DNA of 64,000 bases. It comes from Phylloscopus collybita (Eukaryota; Chordata; Aves; Passeriformes; Phylloscopidae). This document shows positions 12,001 to 23,200 of the stretch, piece by piece; within the stretch, counting starts at the first letter, position 1; the number at the start of each line of letters is the position of its first letter. The DNA is taken from NCBI GenBank assembly GCA_027886175.1, contig JAJNNQ010000016.1, positions 2,459,501-2,523,500 on the forward strand, in the 5' to 3' direction. The notes under the pieces were generated by a model. It was not told where the DNA came from, did not search any database, and worked only from the letters and a program-made list of their open reading frames with translations. A program made the position numbers and the translations under genes.

Positions 12001-15000
12001 GTTTTCCCAGCCATTGATACCTCGTAAAACTTTTTTTAGAGATATTTTTGAAGACTGGAACAATATCCATGAGGATTTCTTCAGAACATTGTGTTCCACA
12101 ATCTTTTTTTGTATATTCTAGGCACCTGCAGTGCTGAGATGTTTATCTGAAGATGACAATGTAATGGTTTTAAGGGCATAGAGGATATAAGCTTTTTTTT
12201 CCCCCATGCATATGTTCTCAGCTTGGGATATGCAGAAATAAAATATTTTTTAAAATTAATATTTCAGAAGAACAGACAGAAGTCACCTTTTGTACTTCAG
12301 AATAACACCACCAGTACCTAGCCATTGGAATTACATAAAAAATTCAGTTCCCACTTCAGGTTTAGAATACGATGCCTCACAAAGCAGCTTCCCTCCATCT
12401 GTTTTGTGGATTATGAGGGCTTTTATGTATTTTCTTCCTCCTTCTCAGTCATTTATTTGCTATTAATGATTCAGAAAAACTTCTGCACTTACTTAAAGAC
12501 TAAAGCTCTGATTCTGGTGACAAACGCAGAGTTAGTTTAAGTGCTTACACACTCATCTTTTTTTTTTTTAAACAGATTTTCCCTCCAAGTAATGCAGTTA
12601 GAGAGAGAGAAAGAAGAAGAAGAAAAAAAGGTAGAGTACTTTATTTTCTCTTCACATGGACTTATACTTCAGGTTTTGATATAAAGAGAACCTACTGAAG
12701 CTGTGTATTGCCTCCATACCCAAACAGGATGAGAGCCCCAGTGTGTTAACACAGGAAAGCAGCACTGTATTCAGCAGGTCTCCAACACTGCCTAAAGGAG
12801 TAAAACAAAAGCTGCAAAAGGGGCCTTTGCTAAGAGCTTCCATTGCAATTGGGTGACTCCCTGGTGTGCAAGCTGTGCCTCGCTGCTCTGTCAGGTGCAC
12901 CCCCAAGTTTGAGCTAATGATAGGCTTGGTTGGAGATGTGGTGGTGTGATACGTTGACAAATAGGGATGAAAAAAAATTCCCCACGCACGGGTGTGCCCG
13001 AGCCAGGGAAATGCTGAGAGCCACGTGTGTGGGTACTGCAAGACGTGCTGAGTGGCTCCACCAGAGAGAAAGGAGCCTGGCACATCCTTGCCTGCTCCTG
13101 CTCCCTGAGACAGAAAAAACTTCATTTTCCTTGTGTTACAGACCTAGGAAGAGATGGATTTAGCCAGAGGAATTTTATAATGTTGTAACTCTGAATCCTC
13201 AGGAGGCAGTAAGGATGTTTTTCTCTTTGTAGTGTGTGATACTCCCAGAGCTTTCCCCCTACTAATTTGTCCTCGGGTGGAAATGGGCCATCTCAATAGT
13301 TGCAGAGGAATGTGAGACAATAGTATGGATAGCAGAGGAAAGACAGTATTTTGTAGAGGAAAAAATGTCAAGCGTTGAAAATGGCCTGACAGGTCCTGCC
13401 TGCCAGAAAAAGGTGAGGGAGGATTCCCTGGGCACACATCTGGGTGGCAGAGAGAGTGGGTTGGAAAGGAGTAGGGAGGGTCTAGAAAAGGAGATAAATT
13501 CATGCAGTAGGAAAACACACAGGAGAAGTTTTAGAGAGAGGGTTTGAGGGTTATTAAAGAGTGCAAGGACTTGATTGCAGAACTTTATTTTGAGCATGAA
13601 ATCATTAATGGAGACAGATCACGTATCAGATAGTTCTGAACAAAGATCTCCGGGTTTTCTGGAAATTAAAATGGGTATGTCTGCAATGCTCTGTGGCAAA
13701 CACTGGCTCTGGCTTTGAACAAAGTAACTATTCTCTGAAAGGCTACCAAGGGCATAATCAGTGAAGAACGCTCCTGTTTGCCACAGTTTTCATCAATCAT
13801 TAATCAGCCTTTCTTCTGTCCAGTTCTGTTTTCTTCTGCTTCTGCCTTGCTCAGCTCCAGGCCTTTATTCACCAGTTGCACTGGTGCCCTGGCGGAAGTT
13901 TACGCGTTGAGGAAAGGAGTTTCCTGGACGAATTCTGCCACAAACATTCCAGCTAAATGCAGCAGCCTGGAAGGGCTCCAGAGCAGAGACCCTGAAAAAC
14001 ACAGCCCAGCTGGCCTGAGAGATAATAGCTGCCAAGTGAGTGTAGCTGTCTGCAAGAAGTCACGCACAGGGAGGTGGCTTTGACTCTTCTGTCCTTGGAT
14101 AGTTTGAAATGTGAATCAAAGTCATTGGGCTCTTTCTGCCATGCTAATGAAATGGGCTTGCCTAAAGACTAAAGGAGACAAAAAGCTGCATTTAATGGCC
14201 ATGGAGGCCCTGCACTGTGGCATGGGTTACTTGTCTACTCACTCACAGCTGCATATTGGCATAGACTGTTTCTTTCTGTTAATTGTATTCCTAATGATCG
14301 ACGTACAGCCAATGCACATAGCGCTGATGTTCAAGAAAAGATATTTTTCCTTCTGTCCCTAGGATCTTTGCTTCTTTCCCTTACAAAGTCAGCCAAGCAG
14401 TTTGCCTGAAGGCATGGTGAGTGCAGGTGTGTGGTTGTGCAGTGGGATGTGGGAGCATTTCTCATCACCAGTTCGAGCTGATGGGTGGCAAATCAAACTC
14501 TTCTGCACTGTGAACTTGAGTATTGCTCTGATTACACAGGCTGGACTGGGTTTATACTCTAAATTCTGGCTTAGATAAAGCTGACAGAAATGAAAGGTAG
14601 CTGTTCATATTAAATTTGGTGGATGAGGTGAAAAGGATTTTATGTGTAACTGTTAAGTGCAATGCACATCCAGTAGAAATATTCTGCAGAAGCAGCAGAT
14701 TTTATTGTGGTTCTGTGGTGAGGTCAGGAATAGCTCTATCAGGAAAGGCATGGACAGGCATATTCTCCCTGAGATGCAGAATGCTTTCTAGAGCTTCCCA
14801 AATGAATGAGGAACAAAGTGCAGTAGCCACCAAAGAGATGCAGGATGCTGCTCACCAGCAGCCTGGCCACTCTTACCACACAGTGCTGTGAGCCTAGCAA
14901 AGCAGTGTTTCATCTGGATTAGCCTTCTTTCCCACTGACATCTTAGGGTCTAATCCCTATAAATGTAAAATTAGATACCATTTCTCCTCACAGCACAACA

Positions 15001-15480
15001 GAGACATTATTTTAATACCTCTGCCCCAAATTTTCTTAAATTTACTCGGCTCTTTCTCCTATCAGAATCTGAATTCCCCATCTTTCATTTTCATGCACTT
15101 TTTTTTTTCTCTCTTATTAAAAAGGGAAGATCACCTCTATCCCCTGTAGGGAGGATGACAGAGTACATTTGGTGTACATCCAGTTTGTGGCCCTCTAAGC
15201 TTTACCTTGGGGCAGAAAATGTGACTCTGATGGGCTATGAAAGATGTGCTCTGCTTCTTTTTTTTTTAAATAAAATCAGACCTACGGCAATAGAAGCACT
15301 AAAGGACACCATCTTCCCACAGCACTTCCCTCCTGTTTCAAACCAGAGCTGCTCCATCCACTTATTTTTCATTACTTCAGGCTGGGCTCACAGCCTGTGG
15401 GAATGAGGGAGCTAGCATGATCCTTAGGAAGACTCACGGGTTTTGGTGTTTTTGCTACTGATTTCATGATGAGTAATTAG
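6029..15480. other. Intergenic DNA between divergent AKR1B and BPGM promoters
   Basis: About 9.4 kb without a recognisable gene. All open frames are short (up to 157 codons) and resemble no family I know. It contains a purine-rich run at 12,601-12,631 (GA and GAA units), scattered poly-T and poly-A runs, and mostly unique-looking AT-rich sequence. I saw no CR1 fragment, RNA gene or CpG island in it. Confidence 0.6.
12601..12631. repeat. Purine-rich simple repeat (GA/GAA)n
   Basis: A run of GA dinucleotides followed by GAA units and a short A run, with no pyrimidine on the top strand. Confidence 0.8.
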
Positions 15481-15820
15481 GTTTTGGACCCTTGCTTTTC
15501 ACCAAAACCAGAAGGCCCTGAAGCGATTTCGGGAGAAGCCAGAGCTTCGGATGCCTCCGGCCGTGCCCTGCGCGCACTGGCGCGACCCCGTTTCCCGGTT
15601 GCACAAAGCGCCGCCTGCCTGCCCGGACCCGCGCGGGGGGGAGCCAGCATCTCTGCCGCGATCCCTGGCGGCAGATGGGGCCGCTCCGGGAGGCCGGGAT
15701 TCCCGCGGGAGGGAGGGAGGGAGGGAAGGGACAAGGGAGGAGGCCCGGCACGGCCGCAGCATCCCCGAGCCCCGCCGGGCACGGCAGCGCGGGGCTCGGC
15801 GCGCCCGGGGCAGCGCGTCA

Positions 15821-15832
15821 CCGCCCCGCCCC
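15821..15832. promoter_or_regulatory. GC box (Sp1-type)
   Basis: CCGCCCCGCCCC lies immediately upstream of the first CCAAT element in the CpG island. Confidence 0.6.
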
Positions 15833-15838
15833 ACGCCT

Positions 15839-15843
15839 ATTGG
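15839..15843 (-). promoter_or_regulatory. Inverted CCAAT box (NF-Y type)
   Basis: ATTGG within CCTATTGGCTGAGG, a near-consensus NF-Y site in reverse orientation. It pairs with a direct CCAAT 34 bp downstream. Confidence 0.6.
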
Positions 15844-15872
15844 CTGAGGCCGCTGCCCATCGCGCTGGCCGG

Positions 15873-15877
15873 CCAAT
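15873..15877 (+). promoter_or_regulatory. CCAAT box (NF-Y type)
   Basis: CCAAT within GGCCAATCACAGCG, a strong NF-Y consensus match. About three helical turns separate it from the upstream inverted copy, a frequent arrangement in TATA-less promoters. Transcription start is expected some 50-100 bp downstream (inference). A possible first-exon donor is GTGAGG at 15,964. Confidence 0.65.
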
Positions 15878-16156
15878 CACAGCGCGCCGCTCTCGCGGGC
15901 GCGGAGGCAATAAGACGCGCGGTCCGCCCCTCGGCCGGCCCGGCGGCGGCTCCGGTGCTCCCCGTGAGGCAGCGCGGCTCCAGCCCGGTAATTCCGCGGG
16001 GAGCGGCCCTGGGGGCGACCGTGCACGCCCCTGGGTTCGGGGAGGGGGGCTCCCTCGGCGGGTTTGTTCCGGCGCTCCAGGGAGGGATGGTGGTGTTGTC
16101 CCCGGCCGAGCGGCGGCTTCCCGAGGGGGCGGTGGCGGCGAGGCGCCGCGTGTGTG

Positions 16157-16236
16157 CCCCCGGCCGTGCCTGCGAGCCCCCGGCCGTGCCTGCGAGCCCC
16201 CGGCCGTGCCTGCGAGCCCCCGGCCGTGTCTGCGAG
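16157..16236. repeat. GC-rich minisatellite, four 20-bp units
   Basis: Four tandem copies of a 20-bp unit of the type CCCCCGGCCGTGCCTGCGAG at 16,157, 16,177, 16,197 and 16,217. The first three are identical and the fourth has one C-to-T change. A short GTGTTG/TTGGTG hexamer repeat follows at about 16,239-16,262. Confidence 0.9.
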
Positions 16237-16374
16237 CCCGTGTTGGTGTTGGTGTTGGTGTGCGGGTCGCCGCCCCGCGCCGCCAGCCGCGGGTGTTTGC
16301 GCTGCCCTACTTCTGGCTGAGCCTCCGTGCTCGGGGAGGGCTGGGACACGCAGGTGCTCCGCACAGGGACGCCT

Positions 16375-16382
16375 TATAAAAG
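16375..16382 (+). promoter_or_regulatory. TATA box of a candidate downstream BPGM promoter
   Basis: TATAAAAG at the 3' shoulder of the CpG island. A transcript starting about 30 bp downstream would meet a good donor, GTAAGA, at 16,479, which would make a first exon of roughly 70 bp. Sequence shape is the only evidence for use. Confidence 0.35.
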
Positions 16383-16547
16383 GGATGAGCACGGGAGCTC
16401 GTCCCGGCTGGAGCAGGAGCCCTGGAAGTGACCTGGACCTTAAAGCTGTGCTTGGCTTACACCGGGAGATCCGCCGGTGTAAGATGTTATCCTGAGCGCC
16501 GTGCGCTGCTTTCCTGCGCTGAGCTGGGGCTCTGGGTTTCTGTTCTA

Positions 16548-16725
16548 TCATAGACGGAACCACAGAAAGGTGTGGGTTGGAAGGGACCTTAGAGACCATC
16601 TCGATCCAACCCCCGTGCCATGGGCACGGACACCTTTCAGTAGGCCACGTTGCTCAAGACTCCAAGCAGCCTGGCCCTTGAACAGCTCAGCTTCCCTGGG
16701 CAGCCTGTCCCGGTGCCTCTGTGCC
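16548..16725 (-). mobile_element. CR1 LINE 3'-end fragment
   Basis: Contains the CR1 3'-terminal region in reverse complement: GGTTGGAAGGGACCTTAGAG, then ATCCAACCCCC, GCCATGGGCACGGACACCTT and a CTGGGCAGCCTGTCCCGGTG block. It is 5'-truncated like nearly all avian CR1 copies. It sits directly on the downstream edge of the BPGM CpG island. Confidence 0.88.
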
Positions 16726-17062
16726 GGCTCCGGGTCTGCTCTCTGTATCCTCCATGGTGTCCCGGAGCTTTGGGTCGATTTCTGAGCACTAGAGCTATGG
16801 TAATTGCAGCCTAAACGAATCTTAGGGAGCAAATGATATCCCGGGGCATGTGGGAGACCAGAAACTTTCCCTTGTCAGAAATGCAGGAGCTGTGCGTTGG
16901 CATCTCTTTTTTGGGAGAAGGCATTTGATAGCTTTCCCAGCCCGTACAAGGGGTGTGTGCTCTATTTTTTTTAACAGCTTTGAGAGCAAATGGTGGCTGG
17001 CAGAGCCATTTGCACTTGTGGGTTCTCTCTGTGAGCGCTCGGTGTTTATTCTTTCCCTGCAG

Positions 17063-17155
17063 GTAACCAGCCAGGAGCGTGTGGTGGCCTCGGTATAAAG
17101 CAGCTCTTGAGCCTGTGCTGGGATTTGTGTAGGTCGTTCCTTTGCCATAGGAAAG
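17063..17155 (+). other. BPGM: Candidate non-coding 5' UTR exon of BPGM
   Basis: A 93-bp stretch between a strong acceptor (TTCTTTCCCTGCAG) and a strong donor (AAAG then GTGAGT). It lies 2.5 kb before the coding exon and 1.1 kb after the CpG island on the BPGM strand. Any use would be as untranslated leader, since the family N-terminus is encoded in the next exon. Supported only by splice-site quality. Confidence 0.4.
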
Positions 17156-19561
17156 GTGAGTAGGATTATTTCCATGTGTTGCTCTAAGGCTTTGCAGTTT
17201 AAATGCTTCCAGAAGTGGACTGATATTTAAACAAGGCTGTGGCTGCTAGTTCTTCCTAAATTTGTTTGAGGATTGTGCTTCTGCCTAATGTTTTATATAG
17301 GTGAATTGGAGTTTATGGCACCCAGATGATATTTGGTCTTTGTGTAAGTGTGTCTCTTACACTAACTAAGTTTTTATTGCTTTTGGCTAAAAAGCCAGCT
17401 AAACTTTGGCAAAGAGGTGCATCACCCTTATGGTTGGGTCTTAATTTGGTTTTGTAGATTATGTCATCTATTCCTGTGGAAAATAGAATCAATTAATCTG
17501 AATAATGAGGTATCTGCAGAGACAGAGCTTTCCGTGGAGCTATTTTATGGGTAGTAGCTCATGCTGTGAACACACTGCAATTTTTTAATTGTATCTGCAG
17601 TATGTTGAGTAAGGATCAGTTGCTTTAGGTGGAAATGCTATCAAATATGTGTTTTTGTTATAAACCTAGGGTGTTACAGGGTGAAAGTTAGTGTTGGATC
17701 TGACGTGACATGACACCTGACTCCTAGCAATAGCTGATTTCTTTGCTTAAAGTGCAGCTGATTATTGGGAGTGGAAAAAGTGGACCATGCAGGGGATTTT
17801 TGCTTGAGATATTTCTTGCCATACACAAATCTCAGCCTGCCTTTGCATGAAATAAGACATCTGTATTGATTGAATACAAAATTTTTGTGGTTTGTATTGT
17901 GTGTCAAACAATGCTTCCTGATATTGTATAAAAATCTCACTCCTCAAAGGAGATTTTTTTAATCCCAAGCTGTGCCATTCAGCAGAAGATAGCACTGGGG
18001 GTTTTGCACAATGCCCTTGTGTGATGTAGACTCTGTTTTAATATAAGATTATAAGAGAACTAAGCTGCTGTTACAAGCAAGATCAGATTCCTGAGTCTGT
18101 TAATGAATTCAACTTTTCTAGACTTTTTTTTTTTTTTGAAAGTCTGGAAAAATGAATGCTGATATTGTGCTGGGTGTTTCCCAAACCCCAGAATGCATGG
18201 TCCTGTCCCATCCTGCTGACCTAACACAGGGTCACAGTGGGCCTGAATTTGAGACACTTGGAGTGTGATTGAAGCAGCTCCAACTGATTTGAGATGATGG
18301 GAGCTCCTTAAATGTGTTTCTTATGGAAATCTAGCCTGAGGTTGGGTGTGCAGAAATCAGAGCTCAGTCTCCCACTCTCCATGGTTTTGAGAGCACTTGA
18401 TATTCATCTGAAGTACAGCAGTCCCCCCAGTGCAGAAAGTTATATTTTTACATTTTTTCCCCTGCTCTGTCCATTGCCCTCAAGCCTGTATCTCAGGTCA
18501 GAGGGGTCAGGTGGGGTTTTCAGAGCTGCAGTCCTGTGTTAGATGAACCTTTCAGGCATCCCATCATCTGCTAGCAGATCTTGGACCACCTTGGCAGACC
18601 CTTGGGTGTGTGGTCAAAATGTATCTGCCACTGAAGGCAATCCAGAGGTCATGTTGCTTGGTCAGGAAAAAAGAGAAAGGTACTGTTTGACTTTATGGAT
18701 GTGTAGCTGTCTGACTTAATGAGGACAGCAAATAGGCCTTTTGTGCCCACTCCAAAAGTGAAAACATTAATCCTGGTGCCCAAGAATCTGGCATTGTACT
18801 TCACAGACAGGAGAGGAAAAATAGACTTGAAAGTCAGGAAGAGGCTGGGATAATCTGAGAGGTCACTTGTGGATTCAGTGAGATGAGGGCTCTCTAGTTG
18901 TACATTGCATCCCAGAGTATCCGTCTTGTCACACTTGAGCGTGGAGGAATGATGGAGGAGGTGGCCTGGGGAAAAAAAATCAAGCATAGACTGGCATAAT
19001 TAGCAGGACAGGATGGGGATATGAGGAAATTATGCAGAGTGTGACTGTGTTGACATCTCCTTTGAGAAAAGCTGATAAGGTTTTGCGTGTTGCCAGTTGC
19101 AATTCTGTCCCAGTTTCCAGTTCCTGTGGCTGAGGGCCACAGCTGCTGTCCGTGCCTGCATTCCCTCAGAGCAGTGAGGGTCTGGACAGCCCTGGTGGGC
19201 TGGAGCTACCTGTGGCACCTCAGAGTTCCCCAGGCTCTGGGAGCCTGTGCTACTGAGTGAGGCTCTGCTTAAGCACTTGAGGGAAACCTGTAGGCTGGAA
19301 CAGCTCGTACAAATCTGCTCCTAATCAATTGTTTAAGTGGGCTAGTTGCAACAAGCTGGGTGAAGGATGGCACTTCCCTTCCCACATGAGGTCTCCTGCT
19401 TTGGAATTCCTCCCACTCTCAATTGTAAAATCATACTCAGCAGGCGCTCGTTTCTTTGGTTGTTTTGATTCTGGTGGTTGTTTACTTTTCACTGCCATAT
19501 TGCTACTTGTAATACATTATCTGGGGGATGCTGGATGTGCCTTTCTCATGTGTTTGTCCAG
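17156..19561 (+). other. BPGM 5' intron
   Basis: AT-rich sequence between the putative leader exon and the first coding exon. No gene or repeat was recognised apart from a poly-T run at 18,124-18,138. A minus-strand open frame of 112 codons (18,649-18,987) resembles nothing I know. Confidence 0.5.
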
Positions 19562-20217
19562 ATGTGTCGTTATTAGATGCCAGACCAGCTGCCACCTGTG
19601 CAAAGCTGCAGCCAAAATGGCAAAGTATAGGCTCGTTCTCCTGAGACATGGGGAAGGAGCCTGGACCAAGGAGAACCGCTTCTGCAGCTGGGTGGACCAG
19701 AAGCTGAGCAGCGATGGGATCAAGGAAGCTCAGAACTGTGGCAAACACCTCAAAGCTCTGGGCTTCGAGTTCGACCTCGTCTTCACCTCGGTGCTGAGCC
19801 GCTCCATCCAGACTGCCTGGCTGATCCTGGAGGAGATGGGCCAGGAGTGGGTCCCCATCCAGAGCTCCTGGCGGCTGAACGAGCGCCACTATGGAGCTCT
19901 GATCGGGCTCAACAGAGCAGAGATGGCTCTGAACCACGGCGAGGAGCAAGTGAAGATCTGGAGAAGAAGCTACGATGTTACCCCGCCTCCCATCTCGGAG
20001 TCTCACCCCTACTATGCCGAGATATACAACGACCGCCGCTACAAGTGCGGTGATGTCTCTCAGGAGAATCTCCCAAAGGCTGAAAGTCTCAAAGATGTGC
20101 TCGATAGACTCCTTCCCTACTGGAATGAAAAGATAGTGCCAGAACTGAAAAGTGGCAAAATGATTCTCATCTCTGCTCATGGCAACAGCAGCAGGGCATT
20201 GCTGAAGCACGTGGAAG
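19562..20217 (+). other. BPGM: BPGM first coding exon with proximal 5' UTR
   Basis: A likely acceptor lies at 19,560-19,561 after the pyrimidine-rich CTTTCTCATGTGTTTGTCCAG, giving 55 bp of leader before the ATG at 19,617. The coding part (residues 1-200 plus one base) is GC- and CpG-rich relative to its flanks and carries all catalytic residues. The upstream border is inferred; the donor after 20,217 is certain. Confidence 0.7.
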
Positions 20218-23200
20218 GTAAGGGCCTTTGTTTTAGCCTTCCCCTCTCCTCCTTACTTAGTGGATTGGAGCTTTATGTCTTGTTCTGTCACGTATTACTT
20301 ACCTGGGCAAGGTAATGATGTCTGTGGTCTCTAAGGAGGAAGTAGAAAATTGGTCAAGGAAGCAAACTGGGAGATGTGGAAAGGGGAGAGAATTAGTTAG
20401 GTTAATGGAGTTAAGGAAAGGGCCAGATGCTTTCATTTTATTTCTCATTGTTCATTTAAAACTACTGTATTCAAACAGACTTTGTGGTTGGTTTAGATAG
20501 ACAAAAACTCTGCAGGCTCACATTATTTTTGTTTTTTTTTTTTTTTTTTTCAGCTGCTTTGTCAGGTTTGTGATTATCATCTCCTAATTAAAAAAACATT
20601 GCTGTAACACAGCAGAATAAAAATGCTTGGCTTGGGTTGTGGAAGGTGTTCTTGTTACTCTGATGGGTCACCCTGATAATTTTGTACTTAAAAGTTTTGT
20701 GACAGGGAGTTCTGCAGGGAGTAGGCACTTGCTAAAGCCTGTGCAAATACTGCACTATATCCCAGTATAGAAAATGCATCCCAACAAACAGCCAAGCTGG
20801 TAGCTTAATATAAGGCTGTTGATTTACCACAGAATGGTTTGTGTTGGGAGGTACCTTTTAAAAGCCATCTAGTCCAGTCCCTGTGCAATGAGCAGGGACA
20901 TCTTCAACTAGATCAGGTTGTTAAGAGTCCTGTTTAACCTGGCCTGGAAAGTTTCCAGGAATGGGATGTCTGCTGCCTCTTTGGGCAACATGTTCCAGTG
21001 TTCTACCAGCCTCATCATAGAAATTGCCTTCCTTATATCTAGTCTGAAACTATCTTCTTTTAGTTTAAAACCATGACCCCTTGTCCTATTAGGCCCTGCT
21101 AAAAAGTCTATTTCCATCTTTCTGAGAGGCCCTCTGGAACCTTCTCTTCTCCAAGCTGAACCAGCCCCAGCTCAGCCTTTCCTCACAGGAGATGTGCTCC
21201 ATCCCTCTGTTCATTTTTGTGGCCCTCCTCTGGTTCTGCTCCAGTGGGCTGAGAATCCCACAGCTGGTCTTGAAAAGGACTTGTGACTCTATGATAAAAA
21301 ACATCCTTTTCACTATTAGAGTCTTCCCTCCCTTCCTCTTTCATCTCTTGGCTTCTAGGCCATCCTGAACTGGAAGTTGAACTACATTAACTTCTTTTTT
21401 GGGTAGAGCAGAATTTAGTGATTATATATGTGTGAATGCAGCCTAGTACATTTGTAGTTACAAGTATGCACAAACTGGATTGTGTCCACTCAGGTTTTTG
21501 TGGGTTTTTTTGGTTATAAAATCCTCTGTTCTGTGGCTCTGCCTGTGGAGTGCTTTTTGCATTTGGCCATGGTGGAACAGTCAGGGCATCAGGAGCCTGA
21601 ACCTGTGAAATGAGCAGGTACAAATGGCTTCTGGAACTAGAGAGGCTGTGAATCCTGGGCTGTGGGTCACTGCTTGGCTGAAGGAGGAAGGGCTGGTTCA
21701 GTCAGTTCCATGATGTGGTCAGAGTGATTGTCCACGCTGTGTGAAGTGATAAGGGGAAAAGGGGAAGAGGGATCTGCAGCTGTGGTGACTCCCTGCCTCC
21801 CAAAAGCTGAACCAGCTCCATGAAACCACGCTGGCCAAGCCCTTTGGGAGTGAAATGGTGACAGCTGAATGCAGGTTCCAGCAGAGATCCTGGGCCGCCT
21901 TCTGTGCAGGTCTGCAACAGGGGCTGGCAGCATCAGGGACTGGGAAGGGTTGCTTTGGAGTTGGTGTGGCTGGATTTCCTGCTGCACTGAGATCAGAGAG
22001 GAGCAGTGCTGCAGAACTTTTCTTTGGGACAATTTTTAGCTCTCTGTTACTCTTCCAGGACTGCCCATAGTAAAGAATAATAAAGCTATCCTGTGTCTTG
22101 CAGCATGTACTCATACAGGGAAGTGTGAGCAATCCTTGGCAGAGGATCTAGTTCTGTTGACCAAGGACCATTTGTGCCAGGAACAAGTGGCAGGTACCTG
22201 CTGGCTCACCTGCCCTTTGTGTAGTGGAGATTTCTGAAGAACTGGCCTGAAGGGTTGCATGGACAGAGCTTTGAGACCCCTGGTATTACAATCTGCCTTC
22301 ATAGTTTTGTTTTTGCCTTTTATTTTTTTCCCTTGGCCTAAACCTAGCTGAATCCAAGAGGTTTCTTGTCTGCATTGCTGACTGTCTCTCCCTTTCTCCC
22401 CTGAAAGGTTGTGAGTTGCTCTGGAACCCTGCTGGAGTTGGACCTGATTCAACAGTGCTTAAACCTTGCCAGGCTACTGTATTTATAGCACCCACTGTGA
22501 GATGGGCTGTGTTTTTGTGGATTTTTCTTTTTTATAAGCTTAGTATGTCCTGCACTTGAATGGATTTTCTAAGCCCCTCCAGCTTAGCTGGAGCCTTTTT
22601 TTCCCTTCTTTTTGGCATTTTGAAAACTGGGCTCCAAATGTCTCAAGCAGCAATCTTGCACAGCTGCTTAGATGTCTTAGTCACGGTGTTAACTTGATCT
22701 TGGAAGATGTAGATCAAACTTTAAATGGCAGGAAATACGAATGTTTTCATTCAGTTGGATCTGATGAAACAATTCTAATTGTTTCAGTGACAATTTGATT
22801 TTTTTTTTCCTTAAAGACTACAGATTATTCCTTGAAGTTACTATTTCAAGGAGGTATTTTCTTGAAACAGCCCTGCAATTCTCTAAATGTGTGTTTTCCT
22901 TGCTCTGAGTAGAGCAGGAAATGTAGTTCTGCTTTCTACTTGCATGCAGTCATTGGAGTATCATGCTCAGAAGGCTCTGACTGTGGTTTGGGTTTTGTTC
23001 TTGTTTTATCATTGCACGGAATGGTCTCATTAAGGTGTATGAAATGTCTGTAGAATCTGTCATGCTAAATGACCATGCACAGGATCTATTTGCAGGTGTT
23101 CTTCTCTCAATTCTTTATCTAATAACCAGTGCTTCATGTTGGAACCCTCTTGACAGTGTCCCTTTATGAAGACATTAGGGTAAAACTTGTGACCACCTCG

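Larger units (their letters stand above)
15500..16340. promoter_or_regulatory. BPGM: CpG island of BPGM
   Basis: Sharp rise in G+C and in CpG dinucleotides against an AT-rich, CpG-poor background. It lies upstream of the BPGM coding exon on the same strand. It contains a GGGA run (about 15,707-15,731), GC boxes, an inverted and a direct CCAAT box, and a minisatellite. Typical of a broadly expressed gene promoter. Long open frames through it on both strands are a by-product of low stop-codon density in GC-rich DNA. Confidence 0.85.

Noticed and set aside
15484..16599. Several long overlapping frames (up to 278 codons) through the CpG island
   Set aside because: Present on both strands in multiple frames, Pro/Ala/Arg/Gly-rich and containing the minisatellite; explained by high GC and few stop codons.
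19503..20210. 235-codon minus-strand open frame opposite the BPGM exon
   Set aside because: It is the antisense shadow of the BPGM coding exon, with low stop density from GC-rich codons, and resembles no protein family.
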